Origin: Pelagomonas calceolata
Lineage: Eukaryota; Sar; Pelagophyceae; Pelagomonadales; Pelagomonadaceae
Assembly (NCBI GenBank): GCA_918797485.1
Contig: CAKKNE010000006.1
Coordinates: 1,178,001-1,242,000, forward strand
Reading direction: 5' to 3'
DNA: 64,000 nt
A program made the position numbers and the translations under genes. This document shows positions 8,190 through 17,673 of this stretch, in pieces; position 1 is the first letter of the stretch; the number at the start of each line of letters is the position of its first letter. Below the pieces are notes generated by a model. It ran no database searches. It saw only the letters and a list, made by a program, of their open reading frames with translations, and was not told where the DNA came from.

Positions 8190-9410
8190 ATGGCCGCAGA
8201 AGCCCCCATCGCCGCGCAGCCGATGGAAGGCGACGCGACATTAGCGCACACGACGTTCACGCCCATCCAAGAACAGCGCCCATCCCCGGCGTCCGAGGAC
8301 CAGGGCTGCGCGAACAATTGTCTGATCTCCACGGCGCTGGCGGGCATCCTCTGCTCGAAGCGGTGCGACGTGGGAAGGGTCGTCGCGGATTTTGCGTTTT
8401 TCCCCCCGGACCCTCCAACTTATTCGGTACCGACAGAAGACGACGACATACAACGCATCGACTTCAACTACCGGGAATTGGATTGTGACCCGGCGTACGC
8501 GTCCTTGCGACGGACGGACGGTGTTGCGGGGCGGTGTTCCGGCCGGTTGCTCACGACGAAGCGAGGATCGCGGACGCCGTGTTTTTATTTTGCTAGACCT
8601 GGGGCAGATGCTTGTTTGCTCTACCTACATGCGAATGCTACCGATTGCGGCGCGATGCTGCCGACCTATGCGGCCTTTTCTCGTCGATTGGATGTCCACG
8701 TCCTCGCCGGCGAGTATTCGGGGTATGGCCCGGCGACGAAGTCCGCGACGCCTCGGAACGTGGAAGCCGACGCCGAGGCTTTATATGATGAGGCTCTGCG
8801 GTTGGGGTTTGCGGCAGATCAGTTGATACTGTACGGCCAGTCCGTCGGGAGCGGACCGGCGTGCTATTTGGCGGCCCGTAGACCATGTAGAGGAGTGGTC
8901 CTCCACTCCCCAATAGCGTCGGGCATTAGAGCATTGGTGGCCCCGGGCTGCTGCTCGCCGGTCTATGTGTACGGGTGTCTGGACCCCTTCAACAACGCGC
9001 GCGAGGCGAAAAGGATTAAAGCGCCCGTCTACGTCGTCCACGGCACGAGAGATGATGAAGTGCCCATCGAGCACGGCAAGATGATCGTCGCGAACGCTCA
9101 GCAGGCGCACGAGCCCTTCTGGGTCGCGGGCGCCGGGCACAACGACCTGTTGGAGGTCGCCGGTGATGCTTTTTTTGTGAGATTGAAGGCGTTCTTGCTC
9201 GCGGTTGGTAAAAAGGACGACTTCGCCGTCGGCACGCGGCAACGACGGCGTATTACTGGATTGACGGCGCGGCCGGAGCTCAACGGGGCGCTCGTCGACG
9301 TCGTGACGGTCGAGTCGGCGCAGCGCGTCCGCGTGCGCCTCGTGGCGGAGCCTCATACGGAGTTCGCGGTCAAGCGGGAGAACCTCGAGGACGTCGCCGG
9401 TGGCTCCTGA
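8190..9410 (+). CDS. ABHD17-like serine hydrolase (depalmitoylase-type)
   Basis: A 406-residue alpha/beta hydrolase. The nucleophile elbow is YGQSVGSG, the acid lies in VVHGTRDDEV and the catalytic His in VAGAGHNDLLEV, each embedded in text typical of ABHD17/FAM108 (HANATDCGAML, VVLHSPIASGIRAL, FWVAGAGHND). ABHD17 enzymes remove palmitate from membrane-bound signalling proteins and are themselves membrane anchored by a palmitoylated cysteine cluster. Here the N-terminal region CANNCLISTALAGILCSKRC could serve that role. About 60 residues after the catalytic domain form an extra, unassigned C-terminal module. Confidence 0.8.
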   Translation: MAAEAPIAAQPMEGDATLAHTTFTPIQEQRPSPASEDQGCANNCLISTALAGILCSKRCDVGRVVADFAFFPPDPPTYSVPTEDDDIQRIDFNYRELDCDPAYASLRRTDGVAGRCSGRLLTTKRGSRTPCFYFARPGADACLLYLHANATDCGAMLPTYAAFSRRLDVHVLAGEYSGYGPATKSATPRNVEADAEALYDEALRLGFAADQLILYGQSVGSGPACYLAARRPCRGVVLHSPIASGIRALVAPGCCSPVYVYGCLDPFNNAREAKRIKAPVYVVHGTRDDEVPIEHGKMIVANAQQAHEPFWVAGAGHNDLLEVAGDAFFVRLKAFLLAVGKKDDFAVGTRQRRRITGLTARPELNGALVDVVTVESAQRVRVRLVAEPHTEFAVKRENLEDVAGGS

Positions 9411-9431
9411 CCGTCAGCACGACGCTATGGT

Positions 9432-9490
9432 ACGTCACCTCGACGCCATCGAGCCGTCGATGGCGTCAAGCAGACGACCGACAGTGCGCT
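9432..9490. repeat. Introner-core hairpin in the 3' flank, possible 3'-UTR intron
   Basis: GACGCCATCGA, GCCG, TCGATGGCGTC form a perfect 11-bp stem just after the hydrolase stop. It is flanked by GTACGTCAC upstream and CCGACAG downstream, which could be the two ends of a small 3'-UTR intron. Splicing here is a guess. Confidence 0.4.
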
Positions 9491-9545
9491 CCGCCGCCGC
9501 TTCTTAGATTAGTATTGTGTGTTTAAGTTTAAGTTACAACAGTCG

Positions 9546-10412
9546 TCACCGCCGCCCGACGGCTTCCAAATTAGCCATCGCCGCGAGGAACGTCGAGGGC
9601 TTCACCGGCACCTTGGGCGACCGGAGCACCTTGAGCATTTCTCTCAAATTCATCATCGAGATGCTGTCGTAGGCCTCCTCTCGCGGTTTGCCCGACGCGG
9701 TCTCCCACGTCTCGAGGAGGTCCTTGGAGGAGAAGTACCAGGGCGCCTGTGTGGAAATCAACCAGTGAGTTAGGTCATCCTCCACGCCATCGAGCCGACG
9801 CGCCCACGACGTCGCGTCGATGGCGTGGAATCGCCACGCCATCACACAGACGGAGGGGGGTGCCCGAAATTTGATTTCCACACAGCAGGGCGCCGGCTCG
9901 TCCGCCGAGAGCCGCAGCGCGTCGATGCAGAACAAGGGCACGTCGAGTGGTGTGGCGAAGCTCTTCCGCGGGTCGAGCGCCTCGTACGTCGCGAGGAGCT
10001 CTTCCAGGGACTCGGGCACGTCGCCGCCACTGCACCGCACGAAGATTCGCCGCGCTTCGTTGAGCTCGTCTGGTGACGCGACGAAGCGCGCGGCCGTTTC
10101 ATCATCACCGTAGGCAGCTAAAGCTTTGCCCAGCGACAGCGGCTTGACGGTAAGCTTGTCGCCGTCGACGTCCCAGTATTGTTTTCTTTTCACTGCTACG
10201 TCTGCATCGATGTAGAACTCTATAGCTTTATTTTTGCCATCATCTAACAGGGCGAGCTGGCCGTCCGCGTCCGCTAGGGCGAAGCAGGGCGTCTCGGCGA
10301 AGAGGGTGGCGAGGTCCGGTTCCGCGTGCCGCTTCGTTAGGTGCGTCCTGCGGCTTTGCGGTGGCACCAATGCGTGCACGCAGGCGCTCAGCAGGAGTAG
10401 TTTGTGCAGCAT
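9546..10412 (-). CDS. Tic22-like plastid protein, one GC-AG intron
   Basis: Exon 1 is 9894-10412, exon 2 is 9546-9746, giving 239 residues. The leader MLHKLLLLSACVHALVPP is a signal peptide. The mature protein has ETPCFALADADGQLALL, DVPLFCIDALRLS and, across the splice, APWYFSSKDLLETW. This pairing of a short strand repeat with a 'yFs.kDLl.tW' helix resembles the Tic22 family of plastid import chaperones of the intermembrane space. The intron has no stop and is a multiple of three, so retention would insert 49 residues. Removing it from 9893 to 9747 restores DEP-APWYF exactly. The family assignment is moderate. Confidence 0.5.
   Translation of the reverse strand: MLHKLLLLSACVHALVPPQSRRTHLTKRHAEPDLATLFAETPCFALADADGQLALLDDGKNKAIEFYIDADVAVKRKQYWDVDGDKLTVKPLSLGKALAAYGDDETAARFVASPDELNEARRIFVRCSGGDVPESLEELLATYEALDPRKSFATPLDVPLFCIDALRLSADEPAPCCVEIKFRAPPSVCVMAWRFHAIDATSWARRLDGVEDDLTHWLISTQAPWYFSSKDLLETWETASGKPREEAYDSISMMNLREMLKVLRSPKVPVKPSTFLAAMANLEAVGRR
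9747..9893 (-). mobile_element. Introner with TIRs and 9-bp target duplication, acting as GC-AG intron
   Basis: On the gene strand the element begins CTGTGTGGAAATCAA and ends TTGATTTCCACACA, perfect terminal inverted repeats. GGCGCCCTG is duplicated on both sides (9886-9894 and 9739-9747). Inside are CGCCATCGACGCGACG and CGATGGCG arms. To restore the reading frame and the pre-insertion sequence, the donor must be the GC of the first duplication (CCG|GCGCCC) and the acceptor the AG formed at the far end. This is a non-autonomous DNA-transposon-type introner. Confidence 0.75.
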
Positions 10413-10662
10413 ACTGCCTCTGAGAGATGGGAGAGCACAGAGTGCAAAGTGCTGGAGATGTGATGCAAGTGCTTCGCCGTGCCGTATTTTTCACAGCAGT
10501 GATCTTCACGACAAATGATGGCAAAAAGCAGTCTTTGCTTTTGGCTAGGTGCAGTCATGCGCGGCACTGCAGGCTGCAAAGAGGCAAGCAGGCAAGCAGG
10601 CAGTACCCGCGCGCAGAGATCACAGCTCACTATTCCTACCACCCACGCACACAAGTTTCACT
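10413..10662. promoter_or_regulatory. Upstream region of the Tic22-like gene
   Basis: A 250-bp gap between two minus-strand genes. It contains a small tandem repeat (GCAAGCAG units, about 10577-10603) and no copy of the CTAG element. Confidence 0.25.
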
Positions 10663-11763
10663 TTACACATCGCGCGTCTCGGAGAAGTCCTCGTAGTCGC
10701 GGCTCGGCGCGCGCGACGGAGTCGCGCGGTCGGGCTCCGTGGCCCGCTGAACGGCGTCGAGCGCCGCGGCGCCCAGGGACGCGGCGACGCCGCCGATGAC
10801 CGCCGAGGCCTCGCCGATCGCGCTCGCGACGCCGGGCAGGGCCTCACCGAGGAACTCTTGACCCGCCCGGACCGCGGCATCAAGAGAGGGCACGTAGTTG
10901 TTCATGACCAATTCGTGGGGCAGAAAAGCATGGCCCGGAGCACACGCGCACGAAGCCACGCCGTTCCGCGCGAGCGCGCCGCATTGGAAACAGAACTTCG
11001 CGCCGCACCGACAGGTCATGTTGTCGCAGCCGCCGTCGCTCTTCTCTACCAAAGCCCCGCACGTCGGGCAGGGCCGCACGCCCAGCCCGCGCATCTCCGC
11101 CGCCGTGGCCGCGTTGTCGGCGCGGCGGCGTGTCCTCAGCTCGTTTAAGCCTCGGGCAGCAGTATTGTAGCGCGCCTTCGCGGCGGCGTCGGGCCCGAGC
11201 GCCGCCTTGACGGTGCGCGCGGGCCAGGCCTCGGGGCACGTGGGGCACCGCGGCGGCAGGCGCCCCGAGTCGGCTGACGCGAGGCAGTGCTGCGACGCGC
11301 ACGCGCGGTGGAAAGTCCCGCGACACGCGCCGCAGCGGACGACCGCGGGCCAGCCGTCCTCCGATGCCTCGCCTATCTCGTCGAGGCAGATGGGGCAATT
11401 TTTGAGCGTCTCGCGCAGCGCCCTCGCGAACTCTGCCTTCTCGACGGCGTCGGGAACTGTACCACCGTGGAGCTCGATGAGCCGCTTCAGCTCTCGCACC
11501 GGCAACAAGCCGGGGTCGTTGTGGCGCAGGACCGCCTCGAGGTCCGCCTTCTCCACGCACTCCGAGTCGTCGAGGCCGCGCGCGGCAATCTCGCGGCGGA
11601 GCGCGGCGACGCTCGTGGGAGCATTTGCGGGCTGCGTCTCGCGCGCGCTGGCCGCCAGAGAGCGTCGCAGTCGTTCCGAGGCACTCATTTCATCTCCGAG
11701 AGCATCTCTCAGTCTGAGGCCTTGTTCATGAAGCACCGGCTCCGCGGGCGCACCGCAGCGCAT
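10663..11763 (-). CDS. RING/IBR-type putative E3 ubiquitin ligase with SAP/ARMET-like repeats
   Basis: A 366-residue protein. Two similar 30-residue helical units precede the zinc region (VAALRREIAARGLDDSECVEKADL and VRELKRLIELHGG...VEKAEF), resembling SAP/ARMET C-terminal motifs. Next is a RING-like cluster (CPICLDEIGEA...CGACRGTFHRACASQHC...CPTCPEAW), a linker, then an IBR/RING2-like cluster CPTCGALVEKSDGGCDNMTCRCGAKFCFQC. That order suggests an RBR-like E3, but a complete third domain was not seen. A glycine/alanine-rich, possibly membrane-associating segment follows (VASAIGEASAVIGGVAASLGAAAL). The ATG at 11763 gives the longest form; a second ATG at 11688 is possible. Confidence 0.6.
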   Translation of the reverse strand: MRCGAPAEPVLHEQGLRLRDALGDEMSASERLRRSLAASARETQPANAPTSVAALRREIAARGLDDSECVEKADLEAVLRHNDPGLLPVRELKRLIELHGGTVPDAVEKAEFARALRETLKNCPICLDEIGEASEDGWPAVVRCGACRGTFHRACASQHCLASADSGRLPPRCPTCPEAWPARTVKAALGPDAAAKARYNTAARGLNELRTRRRADNAATAAEMRGLGVRPCPTCGALVEKSDGGCDNMTCRCGAKFCFQCGALARNGVASCACAPGHAFLPHELVMNNYVPSLDAAVRAGQEFLGEALPGVASAIGEASAVIGGVAASLGAAALDAVQRATEPDRATPSRAPSRDYEDFSETRDV

Positions 11764-11857
11764 GAATGAACAAGCCAGCGAAATATATGGTTTGCAGCTG
11801 CTCTGACGTCCAGAGCGCTTGCTGGTCGCGCGTACGGGCGTACAAACTCGCGGTTGG

Positions 11858-11878
11858 CTAGCGGCTATAAGACACTAG
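11858..11878 (-). promoter_or_regulatory. CTAG element copy 2 (divergent promoter)
   Basis: Minus-strand reading CTAGTGTCTTATA, spacer GC, CGCTAG (21 bp), with one change from the core (TATA for TACA). It is 95 bp from the RING/IBR start and 204 bp from the CWC27 start. Confidence 0.65.
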
Positions 11879-12081
11879 AATCGAGGCGGCGGGCTCCGGG
11901 CGGAGCAGCAAAATAAAAGGGACGACGTTGCGTCTCGAGATCATAACCTATCGCAACACACGCATAGGAAGCGATTCTGGCCAGCGCTGCGCCGCCGCAC
12001 AGGCCACACCTGCACACGCTGCAGCCAGCCCCCGCGACGCGCGGCCACAAAAACGCCATCGCCGCGACACCATAACTCACC

Positions 12082-13725
12082 ATGTCGAGCGTCTACCACA
12101 CGGAGCCGCCGACCAAGGGCAAGGTCGTCTTCCAGACGTCTGTAGGACCGATCGACGTCGAGCTGTGGTCGAAGGAAGCGCCGAAGGCCTGTCGCAATTT
12201 CATCCAGTTGGCGTTGGAAGGGTATTATGACCGCACGACTTTTCATAGAGTGATACCGGGTTTTATGGCGCAGGGCGGCGACCCGACCGGTACCGGAGAA
12301 GGTGGGGATTCGGTATGGGGCAAATATTTTAGGGACGAAGTCAATGCGCGCATCCGCTTTAACCATAGAGGGCAGCTGGCCATGGCGAACGAGAACCGAC
12401 CGGACACGAATCGCGCGCAGTTCTTCTTCACGCTCGACGCCTGCGAATGGCTTAACGGGAAGCATACGATCTTTGGCACGGTCGCCGGCGACACCGTGTT
12501 CAATTTGTTAAGGATGGGGGAAGTAGAAACGGATGACAACGATAGACCGGTCGACGGTATTACGCTCAAAACGGTCGAAGTGCTGTTGAACCCTTTCGAC
12601 GACGTCGTGCCGCGCATCTCGCAGAACGTTCCTGCGGAAGTTGTTGAGGTGAAGCCGAAGCCCAGGGGCACGAAGAATCTCACGCTGCTCTCCTTCGGCG
12701 AGGAGGAGGCTTCCGAGGCGCCACAGCAGAGAATGAAGCCGGCCCCGGCGCGGAAAGAAGAAAAGCCCCTCAGGCCCATGCTCGAGCAGGCCGAGTCCTC
12801 GTCAGATGAGGAGGACGAGGAGGATCGGTTGCGGGGCGCGGTGAAGTCCGCGGTCGCACGGGGAGGCACGGGGAACGCGCGCGCGTTCGAGAAGAAGGGC
12901 CCGACGGGCGCCGCGGGCTTCGCGGCGAAGATGGCTCAGAAACTGAAGGAGCGGCGGGCGGCGGTCGCGAAGCGCGAGGCCGTGGACAAGCGCAAGGCCG
13001 TGTGCATCGGCGTCCTGTCTCACCGCGCGCCATCGCCGCGACGTCATCGCTGTGACTCTATATACACACAGGAGAAGCGCAAGCGCGACAACGCCGACAA
13101 CGAGTACGGCTTCGAGCAGGAGGAGGACGATGTGGATGAAGGTGTGCAGCAGCAGGCGCTGGAGGCCAAGCGCGAGGAAGCGCGGCAGGCGCGGCGGGCC
13201 TTAGCGCGCTCGTTGCGGCCTACGGTGTCGGCGCCGTCCTCGAGACCGGCACAAGCCGCTCTAGCCTCCGATGATAAGAGGAGAGAGGCCGTGGCCGCCG
13301 CGAGACAACTGCTCTCACCCTCGGAGACGCTACGGCAGCAACATAGGGCGAAGTCTGGAAGGACGCGGTCGCGGGAGGCCGACACCTTGGCGAAGCTCAG
13401 CGCGTTTAGTTCTTCTTTGAAAGCTACTAAGGAAGAGGTCGGCGAGCCGTCCGTCGAGCCCGTGACGTATTCCGGGCAAGTGCTCGACGCGGACAGCGAG
13501 TCCGACGACGAGGCCTGGTTCGCGGGCAAGCTCAAGTTCCGAAAACACACCGACGACTTGTTTCGCACGGGCACGGTCGACGACTACGCCACCTACGATC
13601 CTCACGGGAAATTTGGGTCGACGGCGGTTCCTCGGCCGCGGTCGTACGGGGGGCAGGCGCCGCCACCGAATCGCGGGGGCGACCGGCGCGGCGACGGACG
13701 TAGCGGTGGGGACTGGCGACGGTAG
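12082..13725 (+). CDS. CWC27: CWC27 spliceosomal cyclophilin
   Basis: 523 residues after removal of an in-frame intron (13000-13071). Residues 1-175 are a cyclophilin domain (GKVVFQTSVGPIDVELWSKE, FHRVIPGFMAQGGDPTGTG, FFFTLDACEWLNGKHTIFG), followed by LLNPFDDVVPR and TKNLTLLSFGEEE, then acidic and basic coiled-coil stretches and ADTLAKLSAFSSSLK near the C-terminus. This is the full layout of human CWC27/SDCCAG10, a component of the activated (Bact) spliceosome that pairs with CWC22. The tryptophan needed for cyclosporin binding and full isomerase activity is present (CEWLNGKH), whereas human CWC27 has Glu there. The C-terminus is unusually Arg/Gly-rich. Confidence 0.93.
   Translation: MSSVYHTEPPTKGKVVFQTSVGPIDVELWSKEAPKACRNFIQLALEGYYDRTTFHRVIPGFMAQGGDPTGTGEGGDSVWGKYFRDEVNARIRFNHRGQLAMANENRPDTNRAQFFFTLDACEWLNGKHTIFGTVAGDTVFNLLRMGEVETDDNDRPVDGITLKTVEVLLNPFDDVVPRISQNVPAEVVEVKPKPRGTKNLTLLSFGEEEASEAPQQRMKPAPARKEEKPLRPMLEQAESSSDEEDEEDRLRGAVKSAVARGGTGNARAFEKKGPTGAAGFAAKMAQKLKERRAAVAKREAVDKRKAVCIGVLSHRAPSPRRHRCDSIYTQEKRKRDNADNEYGFEQEEDDVDEGVQQQALEAKREEARQARRALARSLRPTVSAPSSRPAQAALASDDKRREAVAAARQLLSPSETLRQQHRAKSGRTRSREADTLAKLSAFSSSLKATKEEVGEPSVEPVTYSGQVLDADSESDDEAWFAGKLKFRKHTDDLFRTGTVDDYATYDPHGKFGSTAVPRPRSYGGQAPPPNRGGDRRGDGRSGGDWRR
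13000..13071 (+). other. Small in-frame intron in CWC27
   Basis: GTGTGCATCGG...ATATACACACAG, 72 bp. Its 24 codons contain no stop, but they interrupt a charged helix with unrelated sequence. Splicing joins KRKA to EKRKRDN. It holds the introner-like core GCCATCGCCGCGACGTC and end segments (GTGTG/CACAC) that are weakly inverted. Confidence 0.7.
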
Positions 13726-13895
13726 GAGTAATGTGGGATGTATCTGGTCCACTGGAAACCCGTTTTGATCACCACCGCGCGCGCGAGATCACCACATTGC
13801 ACGCTAACCGTGTTAGTGGTCCATTCGACCGTCAAATTTACGGCGCAGAACAGATAACTCACGTGGAGCCAATCGTTGAGCCACAAATCCAAAAT

Positions 13896-14787
13896 ATGGC
13901 AAAAGTAGAAGATGTGACCGCCAGCGTGCCCGCGTCGCTCGAAGGCCTGGACGACGACACGGTGCTGATCGTCACGAGCTTTCTCCCGGAGTGTCGCGAC
14001 GTGCTGAGCCTGTCGGTCACGCGCGCGCTGCCGGAGACCGCCTGGCGCGCGGCGCACAATCGCCGAACACGGGCCGGCGCGCTGGGTCGAGGTCCTCACG
14101 GCGGAACCCGACGAGCACGGCTGGCGGTGGGAGGACGACGCGCAGTTCTTCTCCGGCCTCGTCCCGAGCCGCTCGGCGAACGGCCTGGCGTTCGTCGCCG
14201 CCCTCGAGGAGTGGACCTCGAACAAAAGAAAAGGCTCGTGGATCCGTCTCGACCTCGCGACGCTCGAGCTCACCACGTCGGGACTTACGGTGTCGGACAC
14301 GGATTGGGTCGTCGTCACGTCCCGCACCGACGTGGTGAGCCCCGACGGGCGCTCGTTCCTCGTGCCGTCGCCGTACGAAGACGCCCCCACCGGCGAGTCG
14401 CGCGCGAAGATCCTCCGTATCGCGCCGGACCGCGACGGCACGGCCCACGACGCGGCGATCCAGCGCAAGTTAGCGCGCCTCGAGGGACAGGCCGCGGCGG
14501 AGGCGCACGCGCAACGGTCGCCGACAGGCGAGGCGACGCTTGGCGTCGTCGACGCCATTTTCGACAGCGACCAGATTCTGCGCGGCGACGAGGCCGTGGC
14601 GTGGCAGGAGACGTGCGGCGACCTGCGCCGCAGCTCGTGTATCAAGTGCGGCGCAACCTCCCCGAGTATTCGCTTCCAGACGTTCATGGTGGGCAACCTC
14701 CTCGTCAGCTACCAATACCATGGAAGAATTGAATCACCTCCGTCTCGGTGTCCTAAGCGAGTCGTGCTGAAGGTGTGGCGCTTCTAG
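13896..14787 (+). CDS. F-box-like protein with a frame change near 14060
   Basis: The first part, from ATG 13896, reads MAKVEDVTASVPASLEGL, then DDDTVLIVTSFLPECRDVLSLS, an F-box-like helix pair typical of SCF substrate adaptors in these algae. It runs to about 14060. The continuation lies one frame over: an open stretch from about 14055 to the TAG at 14785-14787 (ARWVEVLTAEPDEHGWRWEDD, DWVVVTSRTDVVSPDGRSF, LRRSSCIKCGATSPSIRF). No splice pair explains the shift, so either the assembly lost or gained a base or the gene is recently broken. The C-terminal half has no recognised domain. The first part also stays open upstream to an ATG at 13731. Confidence 0.5.
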
Positions 14788-14911
14788 AGATGGACGCGGC
14801 GCGACCGCCGGCCGCCGCCCGCCTTCCTCTTCCTTCCGCGTGGTAATATTCCTCCTCCACTCGTCCAACCGACCCACGGGAGAAGCCTCGCCGCCCCGGG
14901 ACGCGTCCGCG

Positions 14912-14931
14912 CTAGCGCTTTAAGACACTAG
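14912..14931 (-). promoter_or_regulatory. CTAG element copy 3
   Basis: Minus-strand CTAGTGTCTTAAAG then CGCTAG (20 bp). It is 192 bp upstream of the carotene desaturase start; the gene on the other side ends here, so only one promoter is served. Confidence 0.6.
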
Positions 14932-15122
14932 ACTGCCTCAGCTTGAGTCTGTGACGGTGCCGCTGCTACCTACGGACGCTGCTCCAGTCGGCAGGCGTCA
15001 GTGCGTAAGAGCATAAGTGCACTCGTACGCATAGCTGCACTGGGCTCATACGCGTGCAGAACCAGCAAAGAGCGCAGCCACGCACACGCCGCACTGTAGC
15101 TCTATTGGATATTTGCGCATAG

Positions 15123-17227
15123 ATGATGCGGAGCCTCGCGCTAGCGGCGCTGGCCGCGACCGCTGTAGCCCTCGCGCCGCCCGGCGCCCCGCGCACGCTC
15201 AAAACACGTAGACAAGCCGTCGTCTCGGAGCCCGACGCCAAGGCCAAAGTCAGCTCCGCGAATGCGAAACGGCAAGTAGGGAACGACGCCTTCCTCAACA
15301 AGGACCTGCGGGCACGAGCGCGGGGCGGCACGGGCGTCGTCAACGACGCGAAGCTGAAAATTGGAATTGTGGGCGCGGGCCTCGCGGGCATGGTCTGCGC
15401 GATGGACCTCGCAGACGCGGGTCATGAGGTGGAGATCTTCGAGCTAAGACCCTTCGTCGGTGGGAAGGTCTCGTCGTGGAAGGACAAGGAGGGGAATCAC
15501 ATCGAGATGGGCCTGCACGTGTTTTTTGGTTGCTATTACAACCTGTTTGGTATCATGGAAAGGACTGGGAGCTATGATTTATTGAGGATGAAGGAGCACA
15601 TCCACACCTTTGTGAACAAGGGTGGGGAGTTGGGTGCTTTGGATTTCCGGTTCCCGGTCGGCGCTCCGGTGAGCGGTTTACAAGCCTTCGCGAGAACGGA
15701 ACAACTAGGATGGGGCGACAAGGCCGCGAACGCCCTGCGGCTGGGCACGTCGCCCATCGTTCGGGCCTTGGTCGACTTCGACGGCGGCATGGACATGGTG
15801 AGAGATTTAGACGACATCACGTTCACCGAGTGGTTCACGTCGTTTGGCGGCTCGCGCGGCTCCATCGACCGCATGTGGGACCCCATCGCCTACGCGCTGG
15901 GCTTCATCGACTGCGACCACATCAGCGCGCGGTGCATGCTCACCATTTTTATGCTCTTCGCTATTAGAACAGAAGCTTCTGTTTTACGGATGTTGGACGG
16001 TTCTCCGCAGACTTATCTCCATGACCCGATCGTCAAGTATCTCGAGGAGCGAGGCGTCAAGATCAACCTGAGGACGGGCATTCGGGATATAGTGTACGAG
16101 ACTGATAGCAGTGGCAAGCCGTGCAAGGTTACTGGATTACAAGTGCAGTCCGAGCTCAAGGAGTTCGACGCGGTCGTTGCCGCTGTTGATCTGCCCGGTG
16201 CTAAGAAATTGATCCCGGAGCCGTTCCGGGTCTATCCCGAGTTTGATCGCATCTACGAATTAGATGCCGTGCCGATCGCGACGGTGCAGCTGCGCTTCGA
16301 CGGTTCGTGCGCGGCGTCCTTTGTACACGGTCGCGGCGATGGCGTCGTCGCGAGTGCCCGGACGCCGTGGCGCGCCGACGCCGTCGCCGCGAGACGCGCT
16401 CGTGATCGTGGAAGACGGGTCGCGTCGATGGCGTCTTCACGAGACCATCACGTCGCCTCGACGCCGTCGACGCGGGCCCGAGAGGGTCTACGCGTCTCGC
16501 GAGAGCCGTGGCACGCCATCGACGCGACTCACCTTTCAACAACGCAGGCTGGGTCACCGAGTTGCAAGATCAAGACAAAATGAAGAGTACCGAGGGCGAC
16601 TTGAGCGATGGGCGCGCCCCCGGTATTGATAACTTATTATACTCAGCGGACGCCGAGTTCTCGTGCTTCGCGGATCTGGCCCTTACGTCCCCGGCCGAAT
16701 ACTACAAGGAGGGCGAAGGGTCTTTGATGCAGTGCGTCATGGATTCTAGAGCGTACGGCCGCAGCGAAGCGCAGATCGTGCAAGATACGCTCGACCAGAT
16801 CCACATGCTCTTCCCCTCGTCGAAGCAGCTGACGATGACGTGGAGCAACGTCGTGAAGCTAGGGCAATCTTTGTACCGAGAGAAGCCGGGCCAGGACAAA
16901 TATAGACCTTCTCAAGCGACGCCCATCCCGAACTTCTTCCTGGCTGGCTCGTACACTTATCAAGATTATATTGATTCGATGGAAGGCGCAACGAAGTCGG
17001 GCCTCATGTGCGCCGACGAGATCGTATCGAAGGCGGACGCCATCGCCGCCGAAGCGGCGAAGAACCTGGATCTGCCGTCGGGCAAGGTCCCGCCCAACGT
17101 GCCGGGCCGGGGCCCGCTCGACATGACGGCGGCCGTCACTTTTGTGGATGACGGCTCCTTCGACGCGAACGAGAACACGGACATGTCCCAGCGGCCGGCG
17201 AGCGCGCCGGCGATCGACTCGTTCTAA
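15123..17227 (+). CDS. ZDS: 15-cis-zeta-carotene desaturase, plastid
   Basis: Exons 15123-16302 and 16548-17227 give 619 residues. A signal-like start ([20 protein letters not shown]) with an A-L-A-P-P cleavage region indicates plastid import. The FAD-binding dinucleotide fold [27 protein letters not shown] begins near residue 79, followed by [11 protein letters not shown] and [14 protein letters not shown]. The spliced junction [11 protein letters not shown] and the C-terminal [22 protein letters not shown] are diagnostic of ZDS rather than phytoene desaturase. The enzyme introduces the two last double bonds on the way to lycopene, passing electrons to plastoquinone. The last 40 residues extend beyond usual ZDS. 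Confidence 0.92.
16303..16547 (+). other. 245-bp composite intron in ZDS
   Basis: GTTCGTGCG...CAACGCAG. It contains at least four copies of GACGCCGTCG/CGATGGCGTC-type arms in both orientations (for example near 16338, 16378, 16424 and 16460), which suggests nested or multiply rearranged introner copies. Removing it restores the family sequence DGWVTELQD. Confidence 0.8.
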
Positions 17228-17399
17228 GTTTCTTGATTGGGGTCGCGTCTGGGGGCGGGGCACTGGGGGGGCGCGGGCAGCGCCTTCGTGATGGCATACT
17301 GCCTCCAGCAGGACCACTCCGACAACCCCCCGACGCGTTCGTTCAACAGGCTTGGTTTATCTGAACGGTGCTAGGAGCTGCTAGGACTGGTGGGGCTTA

Positions 17400-17417
17400 C
17401 TAGTGTCTTTACGCTAG
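17400..17417 (+). promoter_or_regulatory. CTAG element copy 4 (shortest)
   Basis: CTAGTGTCTTTACGCTAG, 18 bp, a contracted form in which the TTAC and CGCTAG parts nearly fuse. It lies 257 bp upstream of Rab1, within the 446-bp gap 17228-17673; the rest of the gap is GC-rich with no gene seen. Confidence 0.55.
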
Positions 17418-17673
17418 CGCATCTCGAAATATTTTTTGTCGTGGCCGAGCCGCGCCTCCTACGAGCGCACCCCCTGGTGAGTGACTGACCCGACCGCTAC
17501 CCGCTGAGCCCTCCCTCTGGTCCAACGCGCCGCGGAACGCCGCCCGACGCCGACGCCCCGCGCCGTTCGCAGGCTGGACCCGAGGAACTCGCAGCCGCCT
17601 TTCTTTTCACTGCGCGGCGCGGCGGAGGTCCCTACGCGACGCGGAGGCGTGACGCGGCGGCGGCAGCGCTACG

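Noticed and set aside
13602-14696. Long minus-strand open frame opposite the F-box-like gene
   Set aside because: No domain, serine/arginine-rich shadow composition, and it overlaps the end of CWC27 on the other strand.
17292-17380. Short frame after ZDS starting MAYCLQQDHSDN
   Set aside because: About 28 codons, no support; more likely 3' UTR.
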